From NCBI RefSeq assembly GCF_003335215.1, contig NZ_QPGB01000002.1, positions 434,001 through 498,000 of the forward strand: a stretch of DNA of 64,000 nucleotides, in the 5' to 3' direction. Origin of the DNA: Parvibium lacunae (GTDB lineage Bacteria; Pseudomonadota; Gammaproteobacteria; Burkholderiales; Burkholderiaceae_D). A program made the translations under genes and the position numbers. Every line of letters begins with the position of its first letter. Position 1 is the first letter of the stretch. Of the stretch, positions 44,940-51,982 are shown piece after piece. The notes under the pieces are model-generated. The model ran no database searches. It saw only the letters and a list, made by a program, of their open reading frames with translations, and was not told the origin of the DNA.

Positions 44940-45842
44940 TTGAAATACATTACTGATGAAATGGTACAAAGTAGCATTTCTATGCCAGAAGCCATCACGG
45001 TGATGCGTGATTGTTTTACAGCGCTAGGACGGTGTGAGGCAACAAACTTAGACCGGCAGCGAGCCGAGAGCCAGGGACGTTACCTGTCTGTCATGGGCGG
45101 GATTTTACACAGCCAAGGTGTCATGGCCGCCAAGGTCTATCCGACAATTCGGGGGCAGTTTAATTTTGTTATTCCCCTGTTTGACAGTGAAAGTGGTGAA
45201 TTATTGGCCGTGGTTGAAGGTAATGCCTTAACCGGTCTGCGCACCGCTGCAGTCACCAAAGTTGCGATTGATGCCCTCGGTGGTGCAGGCTTAACCAAAC
45301 TAACGCTGTTTGGCACTGGGATACAAGCCTACGCGCATGCGCGTGCCTGTATTCCAAATAGTGCGATTGAGCAAGTCGAGGTAGTCGGGCTAGAGCACGT
45401 TGACACCTTCGCAGCACGCTTACAGCATGAGTTTAATCTCCCTGTGACCGCCGCAGAGGCGGCTACCGCTATTGCCTCTGCGGGTCTCGTTGTAACGGCA
45501 ACGCGCAGTACGACGCCATTATTTAATGGCGATCATATTCAGCCAGGGACCTTGATTACTGCGATTGGCTCCTCGAAACCAAACTGCCGCGAACTTGATG
45601 ACACTGCGCTCGCCAGAAGTACCGTGATTGGTGTCGAATGGGCCAGCCAAACCTTACGTGAAGCAGGCGAATTTGTCATGAGTGAGCCGGCGCAGTGGCA
45701 GAGCAAGGTCCAGGAGCTGGGGGCCTTGATTAGCCGCCCACTGCCCCCGATTCAGCATGAGATTCGGGTTTATAAATCTGTCGGTATCGGTCTTGAAGAC
45801 GTTGCCCTAGCTGCCTATATCTACCGAAAATTAATGGCCTGA
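44940..45842 (+). CDS. ornithine cyclodeaminase / mu-crystallin family protein
   Basis: 300 residues. A TTG at 44940 is the start, because AAGGAG lies six bases upstream, at the end of the racemase gene. The NAD(P) site is LTLFGTGIQAYAHARA and the family motif AAKVYPTIRG with GNALTGLRTAAVTKVAID is present. Members include ornithine cyclodeaminase, ketimine reductases, alanine dehydrogenase and opine-type enzymes; which activity applies here is not known. With DadA nearby a cyclic-imine reductase role (Delta1-pyrroline- or piperideine-2-carboxylate) is a reasonable hypothesis. Last gene before the terminator at 45911. Confidence 0.9.
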   Translation: MKYITDEMVQSSISMPEAITVMRDCFTALGRCEATNLDRQRAESQGRYLSVMGGILHSQGVMAAKVYPTIRGQFNFVIPLFDSESGELLAVVEGNALTGLRTAAVTKVAIDALGGAGLTKLTLFGTGIQAYAHARACIPNSAIEQVEVVGLEHVDTFAARLQHEFNLPVTAAEAATAIASAGLVVTATRSTTPLFNGDHIQPGTLITAIGSSKPNCRELDDTALARSTVIGVEWASQTLREAGEFVMSEPAQWQSKVQELGALISRPLPPIQHEIRVYKSVGIGLEDVALAAYIYRKLMA

Positions 45843-45908
45843 TCACGCCATGACTGTTTGTTGTACTTAGCGGGTACCGTCCCTAACTGCTCACCCAGTG
45901 CAGCCCGC

Positions 45909-45937
45909 CGGCCCAGTGTTTGCTGGGCTACTTTTTA
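45909..45937 (+). terminator. Rho-independent terminator after the OCD-family gene
   Basis: GCCCAG (45911-45916) pairs with CTGGGC (45923-45928), followed by TACTTTTT (45929-45936). It ends the first binding protein-racemase-OCD transcript just before the operator motif of the second binding-protein gene. Confidence 0.85.
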
Positions 45938-45943
45938 ACCGAG

Positions 45944-45963
45944 TCTATAAGTTTTCCTAATAC
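45944..45963 (+). promoter_or_regulatory. Shared operator-like motif upstream of second GltI-like gene
   Basis: TCTATAAG (45944-45951), five bases, CTAATAC (45957-45963): both blocks match those at 43094-43113, with the same spacing. It lies 93 bases ahead of the start codon (90 for the other gene). An A-tract and T-tract (45971-45987) follow in similar places. A TATAGT (45995 region) may be the -10 element. Confidence 0.65.
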
Positions 45964-46056
45964 GAATACTAAAAAAAACGACTTTTTATATCTCGCTGGC
46001 CTCGCTATAGTCATTTCACACGGCTCTTTCGTGTCTTACTAAGTGTGGAGATGACA

Positions 46057-46941
46057 ATGAAAAAATTTGGTTTACTAGTTGGTTTAACGGCGACGGTAAG
46101 TTTTGGCGCTCACGCCCAAGACAATAACACCCTGAAAAAAATTGAGGAACGCGGTTACATTACCGTGGCTCATCGTGAGTCCTCGATTCCATTCAGCTAT
46201 CTGGCTGATGGCAAGCCCGTTGGTATTGGCGTTGATGTCACTAACAAAATCGTCGATAAAATCAAAGCCCAACTGAAAAAACCCAATCTTGAAGTCAAAC
46301 TACAACCCGTGACGTCACAAAACCGTATTCCATTACTCCGTAACGGGACGATTGATATTGAGTGTGGCTCTACTACCAACAATAGCCAGCGGGGCGAGCA
46401 AGTGACATTCGCAGTCAACTACTTTTACACAGGGACTCGCTTGCTGGCCAAGAAAAGCAGCAACATCAAGTCCTTTGAAGACCTGAAAGGTAAGACCATT
46501 GCCTCCACCACAGGCACAACCAACGTGGCTGTTTTGCGGGCCTATAACCAAGATAAAAATCTCGGTATGAATGTGATTTTTGGTAAAGACCATGATGACT
46601 CCCTGCTCCTGGTTGAGAGTGGCCGCGCCGTTGCGTTTGGAATGGATGACATTCTCCTGGCTGGCCTGATTGCCAGTTCCAAAGCCCCTGCAGAGCTAGA
46701 GATCACAGGTGAGTCACTGCAAGTAGAGCCTTATGCCTGCATGGTTCGTAAAGACGATCCTGAAATGAAAAAATTGGTTGATGGCGTCATTATCGATCTC
46801 ATGAAATCAGGTGAATTTGAAAAGCTCTACAAAAAATGGTTTCAATCCCCGATTCCACCCCGTGGGGCTAACCTGAACTTCCCAATGAGTAAAGAGTTAC
46901 AGGAAAACCTTAAGAAGCACAGCGACAAACCTGCGACTTAA
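46057..46941 (+). CDS. GltI-like periplasmic amino-acid binding protein (second copy)
   Basis: 294 residues from the ATG at 46057 (GGAG six bases upstream; an ATG and a GTG lie in frame before it). The signal peptide ends SFGAHAQ. Mature protein is closely like GltI: HRESSIPFSYL, PVTSQNRIPLLRNG, IECGSTTNN, STTGTTN, FGKDHDDS, RAVAFGMDDILLAGL and SPIPPRGANLNFPMS. All ligand-binding positions for an acidic amino acid seem kept. Paralog of the 43204 gene. A strong terminator follows immediately, so this gene may be monocistronic. Confidence 0.93.
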   Translation: MKKFGLLVGLTATVSFGAHAQDNNTLKKIEERGYITVAHRESSIPFSYLADGKPVGIGVDVTNKIVDKIKAQLKKPNLEVKLQPVTSQNRIPLLRNGTIDIECGSTTNNSQRGEQVTFAVNYFYTGTRLLAKKSSNIKSFEDLKGKTIASTTGTTNVAVLRAYNQDKNLGMNVIFGKDHDDSLLLVESGRAVAFGMDDILLAGLIASSKAPAELEITGESLQVEPYACMVRKDDPEMKKLVDGVIIDLMKSGEFEKLYKKWFQSPIPPRGANLNFPMSKELQENLKKHSDKPAT

Positions 46942-46960
46942 CATCATTCGTCTCCTTGCG

Positions 46961-46987
46961 GCGGGGACTTGTGCCCCGCTTTTTTTT
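46961..46987 (+). terminator. Strong Rho-independent terminator abutting the dadA-like start codon
   Basis: GCGGGG (46961-46966) pairs with CCCCGC (46974-46979) and is followed by TTTTTTTT (46980-46987). The next base begins an ATG of the downstream flavoenzyme gene. It ends the second binding-protein transcript and would strongly limit read-through into the next gene. Confidence 0.92.
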
Positions 46988-48196
46988 ATGAGTTCATCCA
47001 TGAAAATAGCTGTGATTGGTGGCGGTATTATTGGCCTGACAACCGCACGTGAATTAACATTGGCGGGCCATGACGTCACGCTGATCGAACAAGCATCACA
47101 AGTAGGGCAAGCCACCAGCTATGCAAATGGTGCTCAACTCAGTTACGCCTATGTTCAGCCTTTGGCAAACCCAGCCACTTTTCTCGCTATTCCACACTAT
47201 TTATTCAGTGCGCATAGTCCACTACGCTTTAGTCCCAGTTTAGACTGGCGACAGTGGGCGTGGTGCCTCGAATTTCTCTGGGCTTGTCGTCCAGGCCAAT
47301 CTGATCGAGCCACCTTTGCGCTACTACAAATCGCCAATCTAAGCCGGAAGGCATTCGATCAATGGCACACCGCAGGACAGGATATTCACTACCAAGCCAA
47401 TGGGAAACTAGTAATTTATCCGAGTGCAGATAGTCTTGCTGGCGCCCAGAAGCAGCTCGACTTACAACGCCAACATGGGTCTGAACAAACCCTGTTGAGC
47501 AAAGCAGAGTGCTTGGAGATAGAGCCTGCTCTGGCGCCTTATCGCGACCACTTTGCTGGAGGTGTCTGGACACCAGGAGAATGCGTTGCCGATTGTTATC
47601 GCGTCTGTCAACAATTAGCCCATGAATTGAGTGCTGCCGGGGTCGCGATTCAAACGCAACAGACCGTCTCACGCCTACAATCCCGTGCCGATGGCGTATT
47701 ACTTCAAATGGGGCAACACGAGCAACGCTATGACCATGTGGTACTGAGTGCAGGGCATCAAACGGTACACCTTGCACAACAGCTAGGCCACTACCTGCCG
47801 ATTTACCCACTCAAAGGCTACAGCATTACCCTGCCAAGCCGGTGTTTACAACACATGCCCAAGCGCAGCGTAACTGATATCCAACGTAAAGTGGTTTTTG
47901 CACCGATTGGTGATCAATTACGTATTGCAGGCATGGCTGAGCTTTGTGGCGCAGATCGATCTATTCCAACCACGCGTATCGAAACCCTCTACGAGGCGAC
48001 AGATGCGCTCTTTGGGATACGCACTCGCCCTCAAGACGATGCGCGTTGGGCTGGCTTACGGCCAGCTACCCCTACAGGCTTACCTATCATTCGGCAATTG
48101 AGTCAACGGGTTAGTGTGAATGCTGGTCATGGCGCGCTGGGCTTTACCCTGGCATTTGGTGCGGCAAGAATGTTGGCTGGCTTACTCAAAGCATAA
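46988..48196 (+). CDS. D-amino acid dehydrogenase-like FAD oxidoreductase (DadA family)
   Basis: 402 residues (398 from ATG 47000, where homologs begin, MKIAVIGGGIIGLTTAREL). The FAD site is GGGIIGLTTA; the downstream TSYANGAQLSYAYVQPLANP stretch and the GLRPATPTGLPIIRQLS / NAGHGALGFTLAFGAARML end are DadA signatures. DadA oxidises D-amino acids to 2-oxo acids, passing electrons to the respiratory chain. No ribosome binding site precedes the ATG at 46988, which directly follows a terminator T-run; the ATG at 47000 has only TGAG before it. It converges with the LysR gene (1-base gap). Confidence 0.88.
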   Translation: MSSSMKIAVIGGGIIGLTTARELTLAGHDVTLIEQASQVGQATSYANGAQLSYAYVQPLANPATFLAIPHYLFSAHSPLRFSPSLDWRQWAWCLEFLWACRPGQSDRATFALLQIANLSRKAFDQWHTAGQDIHYQANGKLVIYPSADSLAGAQKQLDLQRQHGSEQTLLSKAECLEIEPALAPYRDHFAGGVWTPGECVADCYRVCQQLAHELSAAGVAIQTQQTVSRLQSRADGVLLQMGQHEQRYDHVVLSAGHQTVHLAQQLGHYLPIYPLKGYSITLPSRCLQHMPKRSVTDIQRKVVFAPIGDQLRIAGMAELCGADRSIPTTRIETLYEATDALFGIRTRPQDDARWAGLRPATPTGLPIIRQLSQRVSVNAGHGALGFTLAFGAARMLAGLLKA

Positions 48197-48197
48197 A

Positions 48198-49106
48198 TTA
48201 AGCAGGGGGGAGTTGCGCTAACACTTCCTCTGCTGCTGTTTGCATACACTGTGCGAAGAAACGCGATAAGGTAACATTGTTAGAATCACCGGCCATCACA
48301 GCAGATAAATGGACGGCAGGAGTAGGCACTAACGGCAATACTTTTAACGTCGGATGGTGTTTACCTGCCGCCGTAAAGACATCGACAATCGCGGGACCAA
48401 AACCATGCTCAGCCAACACCAGCGCAGTGTGATGGGTCTGTACGGTTGTACCGCCGCTAAATAAAACGTGATGGTTATCACCGAGCTCATTCAAGACTCG
48501 ACCAATCGGGTCAGTGTGGTAAATACGGATGACAGGCTGTTGATGAAGATCCTCAAGTGCAATCGCTTGTTGTTGATACAGATTGGGATAGGCCTCTGGC
48601 ACGGCCACCACGAGATGCCCACTCGCGATAGCCTCAACTTGAATAGCGGGATGTGAAGGCATCCCATACACAACACCAACATCCCCATCGCGCAACGCAA
48701 TAGCGGTCACCACATCATTTGAATGCAGGGTACGGACATGTGTCGGGACATCAGGATAGCGCACCCGGAAACGTTTTAGGGCGATTGGCAGCAAATGGAC
48801 CGCCAAAGACGGAACGATAATCACATTCAGCTCTGCATGGCGGCCTTGTTTCAGGTTACGAGCCAAACTGCGCACTGATTCTAATTGCTGGTAAAGCCGT
48901 TCGATTTCAGGATACAGCGTCCGGGCCTCATGGCTCGGGACCAATCTATTTTTGACCCGATTAAATAAGGGAAAGCCTAACTGGAGTTCTGCATGCTGGA
49001 GGGTCTGGGTAATGGCTGGCTGAGTCACATTCAAAACCCGCGCTGCGCCACTCACGGTACCGGTGACCATGATGGCATTTAGGACTTCAACATGTTTGAG
49101 CTTCAT
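48198..49106 (-). CDS. LysR family transcriptional regulator
   Basis: 302 residues. The N-terminal helix-turn-helix is LKHVEVLNAIMVTGTVSGAARVLNVTQPAITQTLQHAELQLGF; the rest is a type 2 periplasmic-binding-like sensor domain. Target genes are likely the adjacent binding-protein, racemase, OCD and dadA genes, given the conserved T-N11-A motif upstream of two of them and a half-site upstream of its own gene. It is probably autoregulated. It resembles regulators of amino-acid or opine catabolism (NocR/OccR-like) more than PhcA. Confidence 0.9.
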   Translation of the reverse strand: MKLKHVEVLNAIMVTGTVSGAARVLNVTQPAITQTLQHAELQLGFPLFNRVKNRLVPSHEARTLYPEIERLYQQLESVRSLARNLKQGRHAELNVIIVPSLAVHLLPIALKRFRVRYPDVPTHVRTLHSNDVVTAIALRDGDVGVVYGMPSHPAIQVEAIASGHLVVAVPEAYPNLYQQQAIALEDLHQQPVIRIYHTDPIGRVLNELGDNHHVLFSGGTTVQTHHTALVLAEHGFGPAIVDVFTAAGKHHPTLKVLPLVPTPAVHLSAVMAGDSNNVTLSRFFAQCMQTAAEEVLAQLPPA

Positions 49107-49205
49107 CTACAGTCTCGATTATTAGCTTTGCCCATTCTAGCCTGCCTACTTTTTTTATAGTATTAGTTTTTTAGTAGGCTATCTATAAAAAAACAATAGT
49201 CACCA
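49107..49205 (-). promoter_or_regulatory. Promoter region of the lysR gene with inverted repeat and half-site
   Basis: GCCTACT (49144-49150) and AGTAGGC (49173-49179) form a 7-bp inverted repeat with 22 bases between. In the middle GTATTAG (49160-49166) is the reverse complement of the CTAATAC block in the binding-protein operators. The stretch is very AT-rich. This fits an autoregulated LysR gene. Confidence 0.5.
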
Positions 49206-49237
49206 ATAAAAAAGGGCTTACCTTTACAGGTAAGCCC
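49206..49237 (-). terminator. Rho-independent terminator after the CAU tRNA
   Basis: GGGCTTACC (49214-49222) pairs with GGTAAGCCC (49229-49237); on the minus strand the stem is followed by TTTTTT (49208-49213). It ends the rpsU-rpoD-tRNA region. Confidence 0.9.
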
Positions 49238-49243
49238 GATATC

Positions 49244-49320
49244 TGGTGGGCCCAGTGGGGCTCGAACCCACGACCAAAGGATTATGAGTCCTCTGCTCTA
49301 ACCGACTGAGCTACAGGCCC
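49244..49320 (-). tRNA. tRNA with CAU anticodon, probably tRNA-Ile2 (lysidine)
   Basis: 77 nt including an encoded CCA. Acceptor stem GGGCCTG/TGGGCCC, D-arm GCTC-GAGC, anticodon loop CTCATAA on a 5-bp stem, T-arm GTGGG-TTCGAGC-CCCAC. The anticodon is CAU. The pairs C4-G69 and C5-G68, recognised by TilS in E. coli tRNA-Ile2, are present and absent from elongator tRNA-Met, and the TTTGGTCG variable region is ileX-like. I favour the isoleucine AUA decoder over Met, by inference. It lies just behind rpoD, as in other proteobacteria. Confidence 0.9.
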
Positions 49321-49321
49321 G

Positions 49322-49348
49322 AAAACCGCCACGCATAGCGTGGCGGTT
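49322..49348 (-). terminator. Hairpin terminator between rpoD and the tRNA
   Basis: AACCGCCACGC (49324-49334) and GCGTGGCGGTT (49338-49348) pair perfectly over 11 bp with a 3-base loop; on the minus strand TTTTC follows. It lies 7 bases after the rpoD stop. The tail is short, so some read-through into the tRNA is likely. Confidence 0.8.
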
Positions 49349-49355
49349 AATAAGC

Positions 49356-51848
49356 TTAATTGCCTTCGAGGAAGGATTTTAATTTATCGGAACGCGATGG
49401 ATGACGCAATTTACGCAAGGCTTTCGCCTCAATCTGGCGGATGCGTTCACGTGTAACATCAAACTGCTTACCGACTTCTTCGAGAGTATGATCGGTTGAC
49501 ATTTCAACGCCAAAGCGCATGCGCAACACCTTAGCTTCGCGCGGCGTCAGTGAGTCCAATACCTCTTTCACGACATCACGCATCGAGGCATGTAGAGCGG
49601 CATCAGATGGCGCCAGAGTATTGCTGTCTTCAATGAAATCACCCAGATGAGAGTCATCATCATCACCAATTGGAGTTTCCATTGAAATCGGCTCTTTCGC
49701 AATTTTGAAAATCTTGCGAATCTTGTCTTCTGGCATTTCCATTTTGGCCGCCAAGGTTGCGGGATCTGGCTCTTGCCCGGTTTCCTGCAAAATCTGGCGC
49801 GAAATACGGTTCATCTTGTTGATCGTTTCGATCATATGCACCGGAATCCGAATTGTCCGTGCCTGATCGGCAATCGAGCGCGTGATCGCTTGGCGAATCC
49901 ACCAGGTTGCATAGGTGGAAAACTTGTAACCGCGACGATATTCAAACTTGTCTACCGCCTTCATCAGGCCAATATTGCCCTCTTGAATCAAATCTAAAAA
50001 CTGTAAACCGCGATTGGTATATTTTTTGGCAATCGAAATCACCAGTCGTAAGTTGGCTTCAGTCATCTCGCGCTTGGCTTTGCGAGCCTTGGCTTCGCCC
50101 ATCGCCATTTGTTTATTGACTTCTTTTAAGTCTTGCAGTGGCAGGACGACGCGCTGCTGCAAATCGACTAATTTCTTTTGCAATTCATGGATCGCCGGCA
50201 AATTGCGCCCCAATACTGCACTGTACGATTTACCCGCACTGACAAAGCCATCAGCCCACGTCAGGTTAGTTTCATTACCCGGGAAAACACGAATAAACTC
50301 TTCTCGCGGCATGCCACATTTGTTGACCACCACGTTCAGAATCCCTTTTTCTACGGCCCGAATTTCGTCTACCTGTGAGCGTAGCAAGTCGCAGAGTTTT
50401 TCAACGTGCTTGGCCGTAAAACGGATTCCCATTAACTCATTGGAAATCGATTCTTGTGCTTTCAGATAGCCCTTCGATTTGTAGCCCTCTTTTTCATAAG
50501 CTGCGCGCATCTTGGCAAACTGGCTGGCGATGGTTGCAAATTTTTCCAACGCGCCCGCTTTCAATTCTTCGAGTTGTTTGGCGCTTAAACCTGCGCCACC
50601 GCCGCCCTCTTCGTCTTCCTCTTCTTCAACCACATCCGCTTCAGGAAAGTCTTCTTCGGCAGCAGCATCCAATTCCTCTGGCGCATTCGGATCAATCAAG
50701 CCGTCTACGATATCGTCAACGGCGACTTCGCCTTTGGCGATCTTGTCTGCCATTTCTAGGATCTCATTAATGGTCGCAGGGCAGGCCGAAATCGCCTGGA
50801 TCATATGCCGCAGGCCTTCTTCGATCCGTTTTGCGATTTCAATTTCACCTTCGCGGGTAAGGAGCTCCACAGTCCCCATTTCGCGCATGTACATCCGAAC
50901 CGGATCTGTCGTCCGGCCGAATTCAGAGTCAACAGTTGACAGTGCCGCTTCCGCTTCTTCTTCTGCGTCCTCTTCGCTGGCTACTGTCGGTGCGTTATCG
51001 TTCATCAATAACGTTTCAGCATCGGGGGCTTGCTCATAAACCGCAATACCCATGTCGTTAAATGTGCTGATAATCGCTTCGATAGCTTCTGCTTCAACCA
51101 AATCATCAGGCAGATGATCATTGATCTCAGCGTAGGTGAGAAAGCCACGCTCTTTGCCTAGCTTGATCAAGCTTTTCAGTTTGGAACGGCGCATCTCCAA
51201 CTCTTCTTCAGAGCTGGTCGTTTTTGCACTCATTTCAAACTCTTTCATCAAGGCGCGTTCTTTGGCTTTGCGCCCGCCTTTGGGCTTCTCTGCTTTTTCG
51301 ACTTTTTCGCCGCTCTCTTGCGCAGCGCGGTTCTCCGCTGCCGCATCTTCAACGACAGGGGCTGCAGATTTGGCGCTGGATTTCGCTTTAGTAACGGCAG
51401 GCGTGTTTGCTACGGTGACTTTTTTTTCTGGCATTACGACAACTTTTTTCTCTTGGGTTTTTGTCGCTGTCGCAGCGGGTTTCGCTGCAACAGCGGTTGA
51501 AAGTGATTTACTGCTGGTGTTAGGCTTGACTGCACGAGCTGTCGCAGCGGAAGAAGCCCCTTTATTCGTGCTGGCTTTGTTCGTAACGGGTGTACGTGAA
51601 GCCGTGGTTTGCGTCGACTTGGCAGCGCCAGCCGATTTCGTTGCCGTGCTGGCAGGTTTTTTGACGTCAGTTGGGCGATTGGGTTTGGCCGTCACCGCTT
51701 TAGTTACCGCTTGAGACTGTTCACCCCGCACTGATTTGGTTGTTGAGGGTTTGGCCGCTGTGGTTTTACTACTAGCGGCCTTATCATGCTTGCCGCCCAC
51801 TTGCTTGCTGCCCTTGCTACTCAGTTTTGCGGTTTTACTGGTTGCCAT
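49356..51848 (-). CDS. rpoD: RNA polymerase sigma factor RpoD (sigma-70) with long N-terminal extension
   Basis: 830 residues. From ~residue 222 it follows E. coli sigma-70 ([19 protein letters not shown] = region 1.1); region 2 has [57 protein letters not shown], of which [15 protein letters not shown] is the -10 reader; region 4.2 holds [20 protein letters not shown]. In front is ~200 residues almost wholly Ala, Lys, Ser and Thr, absent from E. coli; a run of acidic residues and glycines lies at ~residues 405-430. Last gene of rpsU-yqeY-dnaG-rpoD. Confidence 0.97.
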   Translation of the reverse strand: MATSKTAKLSSKGSKQVGGKHDKAASSKTTAAKPSTTKSVRGEQSQAVTKAVTAKPNRPTDVKKPASTATKSAGAAKSTQTTASRTPVTNKASTNKGASSAATARAVKPNTSSKSLSTAVAAKPAATATKTQEKKVVVMPEKKVTVANTPAVTKAKSSAKSAAPVVEDAAAENRAAQESGEKVEKAEKPKGGRKAKERALMKEFEMSAKTTSSEEELEMRRSKLKSLIKLGKERGFLTYAEINDHLPDDLVEAEAIEAIISTFNDMGIAVYEQAPDAETLLMNDNAPTVASEEDAEEEAEAALSTVDSEFGRTTDPVRMYMREMGTVELLTREGEIEIAKRIEEGLRHMIQAISACPATINEILEMADKIAKGEVAVDDIVDGLIDPNAPEELDAAAEEDFPEADVVEEEEDEEGGGGAGLSAKQLEELKAGALEKFATIASQFAKMRAAYEKEGYKSKGYLKAQESISNELMGIRFTAKHVEKLCDLLRSQVDEIRAVEKGILNVVVNKCGMPREEFIRVFPGNETNLTWADGFVSAGKSYSAVLGRNLPAIHELQKKLVDLQQRVVLPLQDLKEVNKQMAMGEAKARKAKREMTEANLRLVISIAKKYTNRGLQFLDLIQEGNIGLMKAVDKFEYRRGYKFSTYATWWIRQAITRSIADQARTIRIPVHMIETINKMNRISRQILQETGQEPDPATLAAKMEMPEDKIRKIFKIAKEPISMETPIGDDDDSHLGDFIEDSNTLAPSDAALHASMRDVVKEVLDSLTPREAKVLRMRFGVEMSTDHTLEEVGKQFDVTRERIRQIEAKALRKLRHPSRSDKLKSFLEGN

Positions 51849-51932
51849 GAGTGACCTCAGTTGATGACGAACAGGTTGAATGTGCCACGATCAAGTCAGC
51901 TCGCGGCACCAGCGGTTAAAATAGAACTCGAC

Positions 51933-51938
51933 ATTATA
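51933..51938 (-). promoter_or_regulatory. Putative -10 element upstream of rpoD
   Basis: A perfect TATAAT on the minus strand lies between dnaG and rpoD, ~85 bases upstream of the rpoD start. No convincing -35 hexamer is seen at the normal distance (TGGTAT). It may give rpoD its own promoter inside the operon. Confidence 0.4.
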
Positions 51939-51982
51939 GCAACTCAATGCCGGCTATACCAGAGGTATCCCCAGGTGATTGC

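Noticed and set aside
44940-45842. Naming this gene ornithine cyclodeaminase
   Set aside because: The family includes ketimine reductases, alanine dehydrogenase and opine enzymes; sequence reading does not decide, so only the family is given.
47229-47810. 193-codon open frame antisense to the dadA-like gene
   Set aside because: Composition follows the opposite strand of a well-supported flavoenzyme; no motif or ribosome binding site.
48198-49106. The LysR gene as the PhcA partner of phcBSRQ
   Set aside because: It is 28 kb away, is part of the amino-acid island, and its neighbours carry a shared motif that fits local control; its sensor domain looks like an amino-acid-catabolism regulator. 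PhcA must be elsewhere if the Phc system is complete.
51136-51714. 192-codon open frame on the plus strand opposite the rpoD N-terminal extension
   Set aside because: The rpoD extension is low-complexity (Ala/Lys/Ser/Thr), which leaves few stop codons on the opposite strand. The predicted protein is a hydrophobic Val/Ala/Phe run with no motif.
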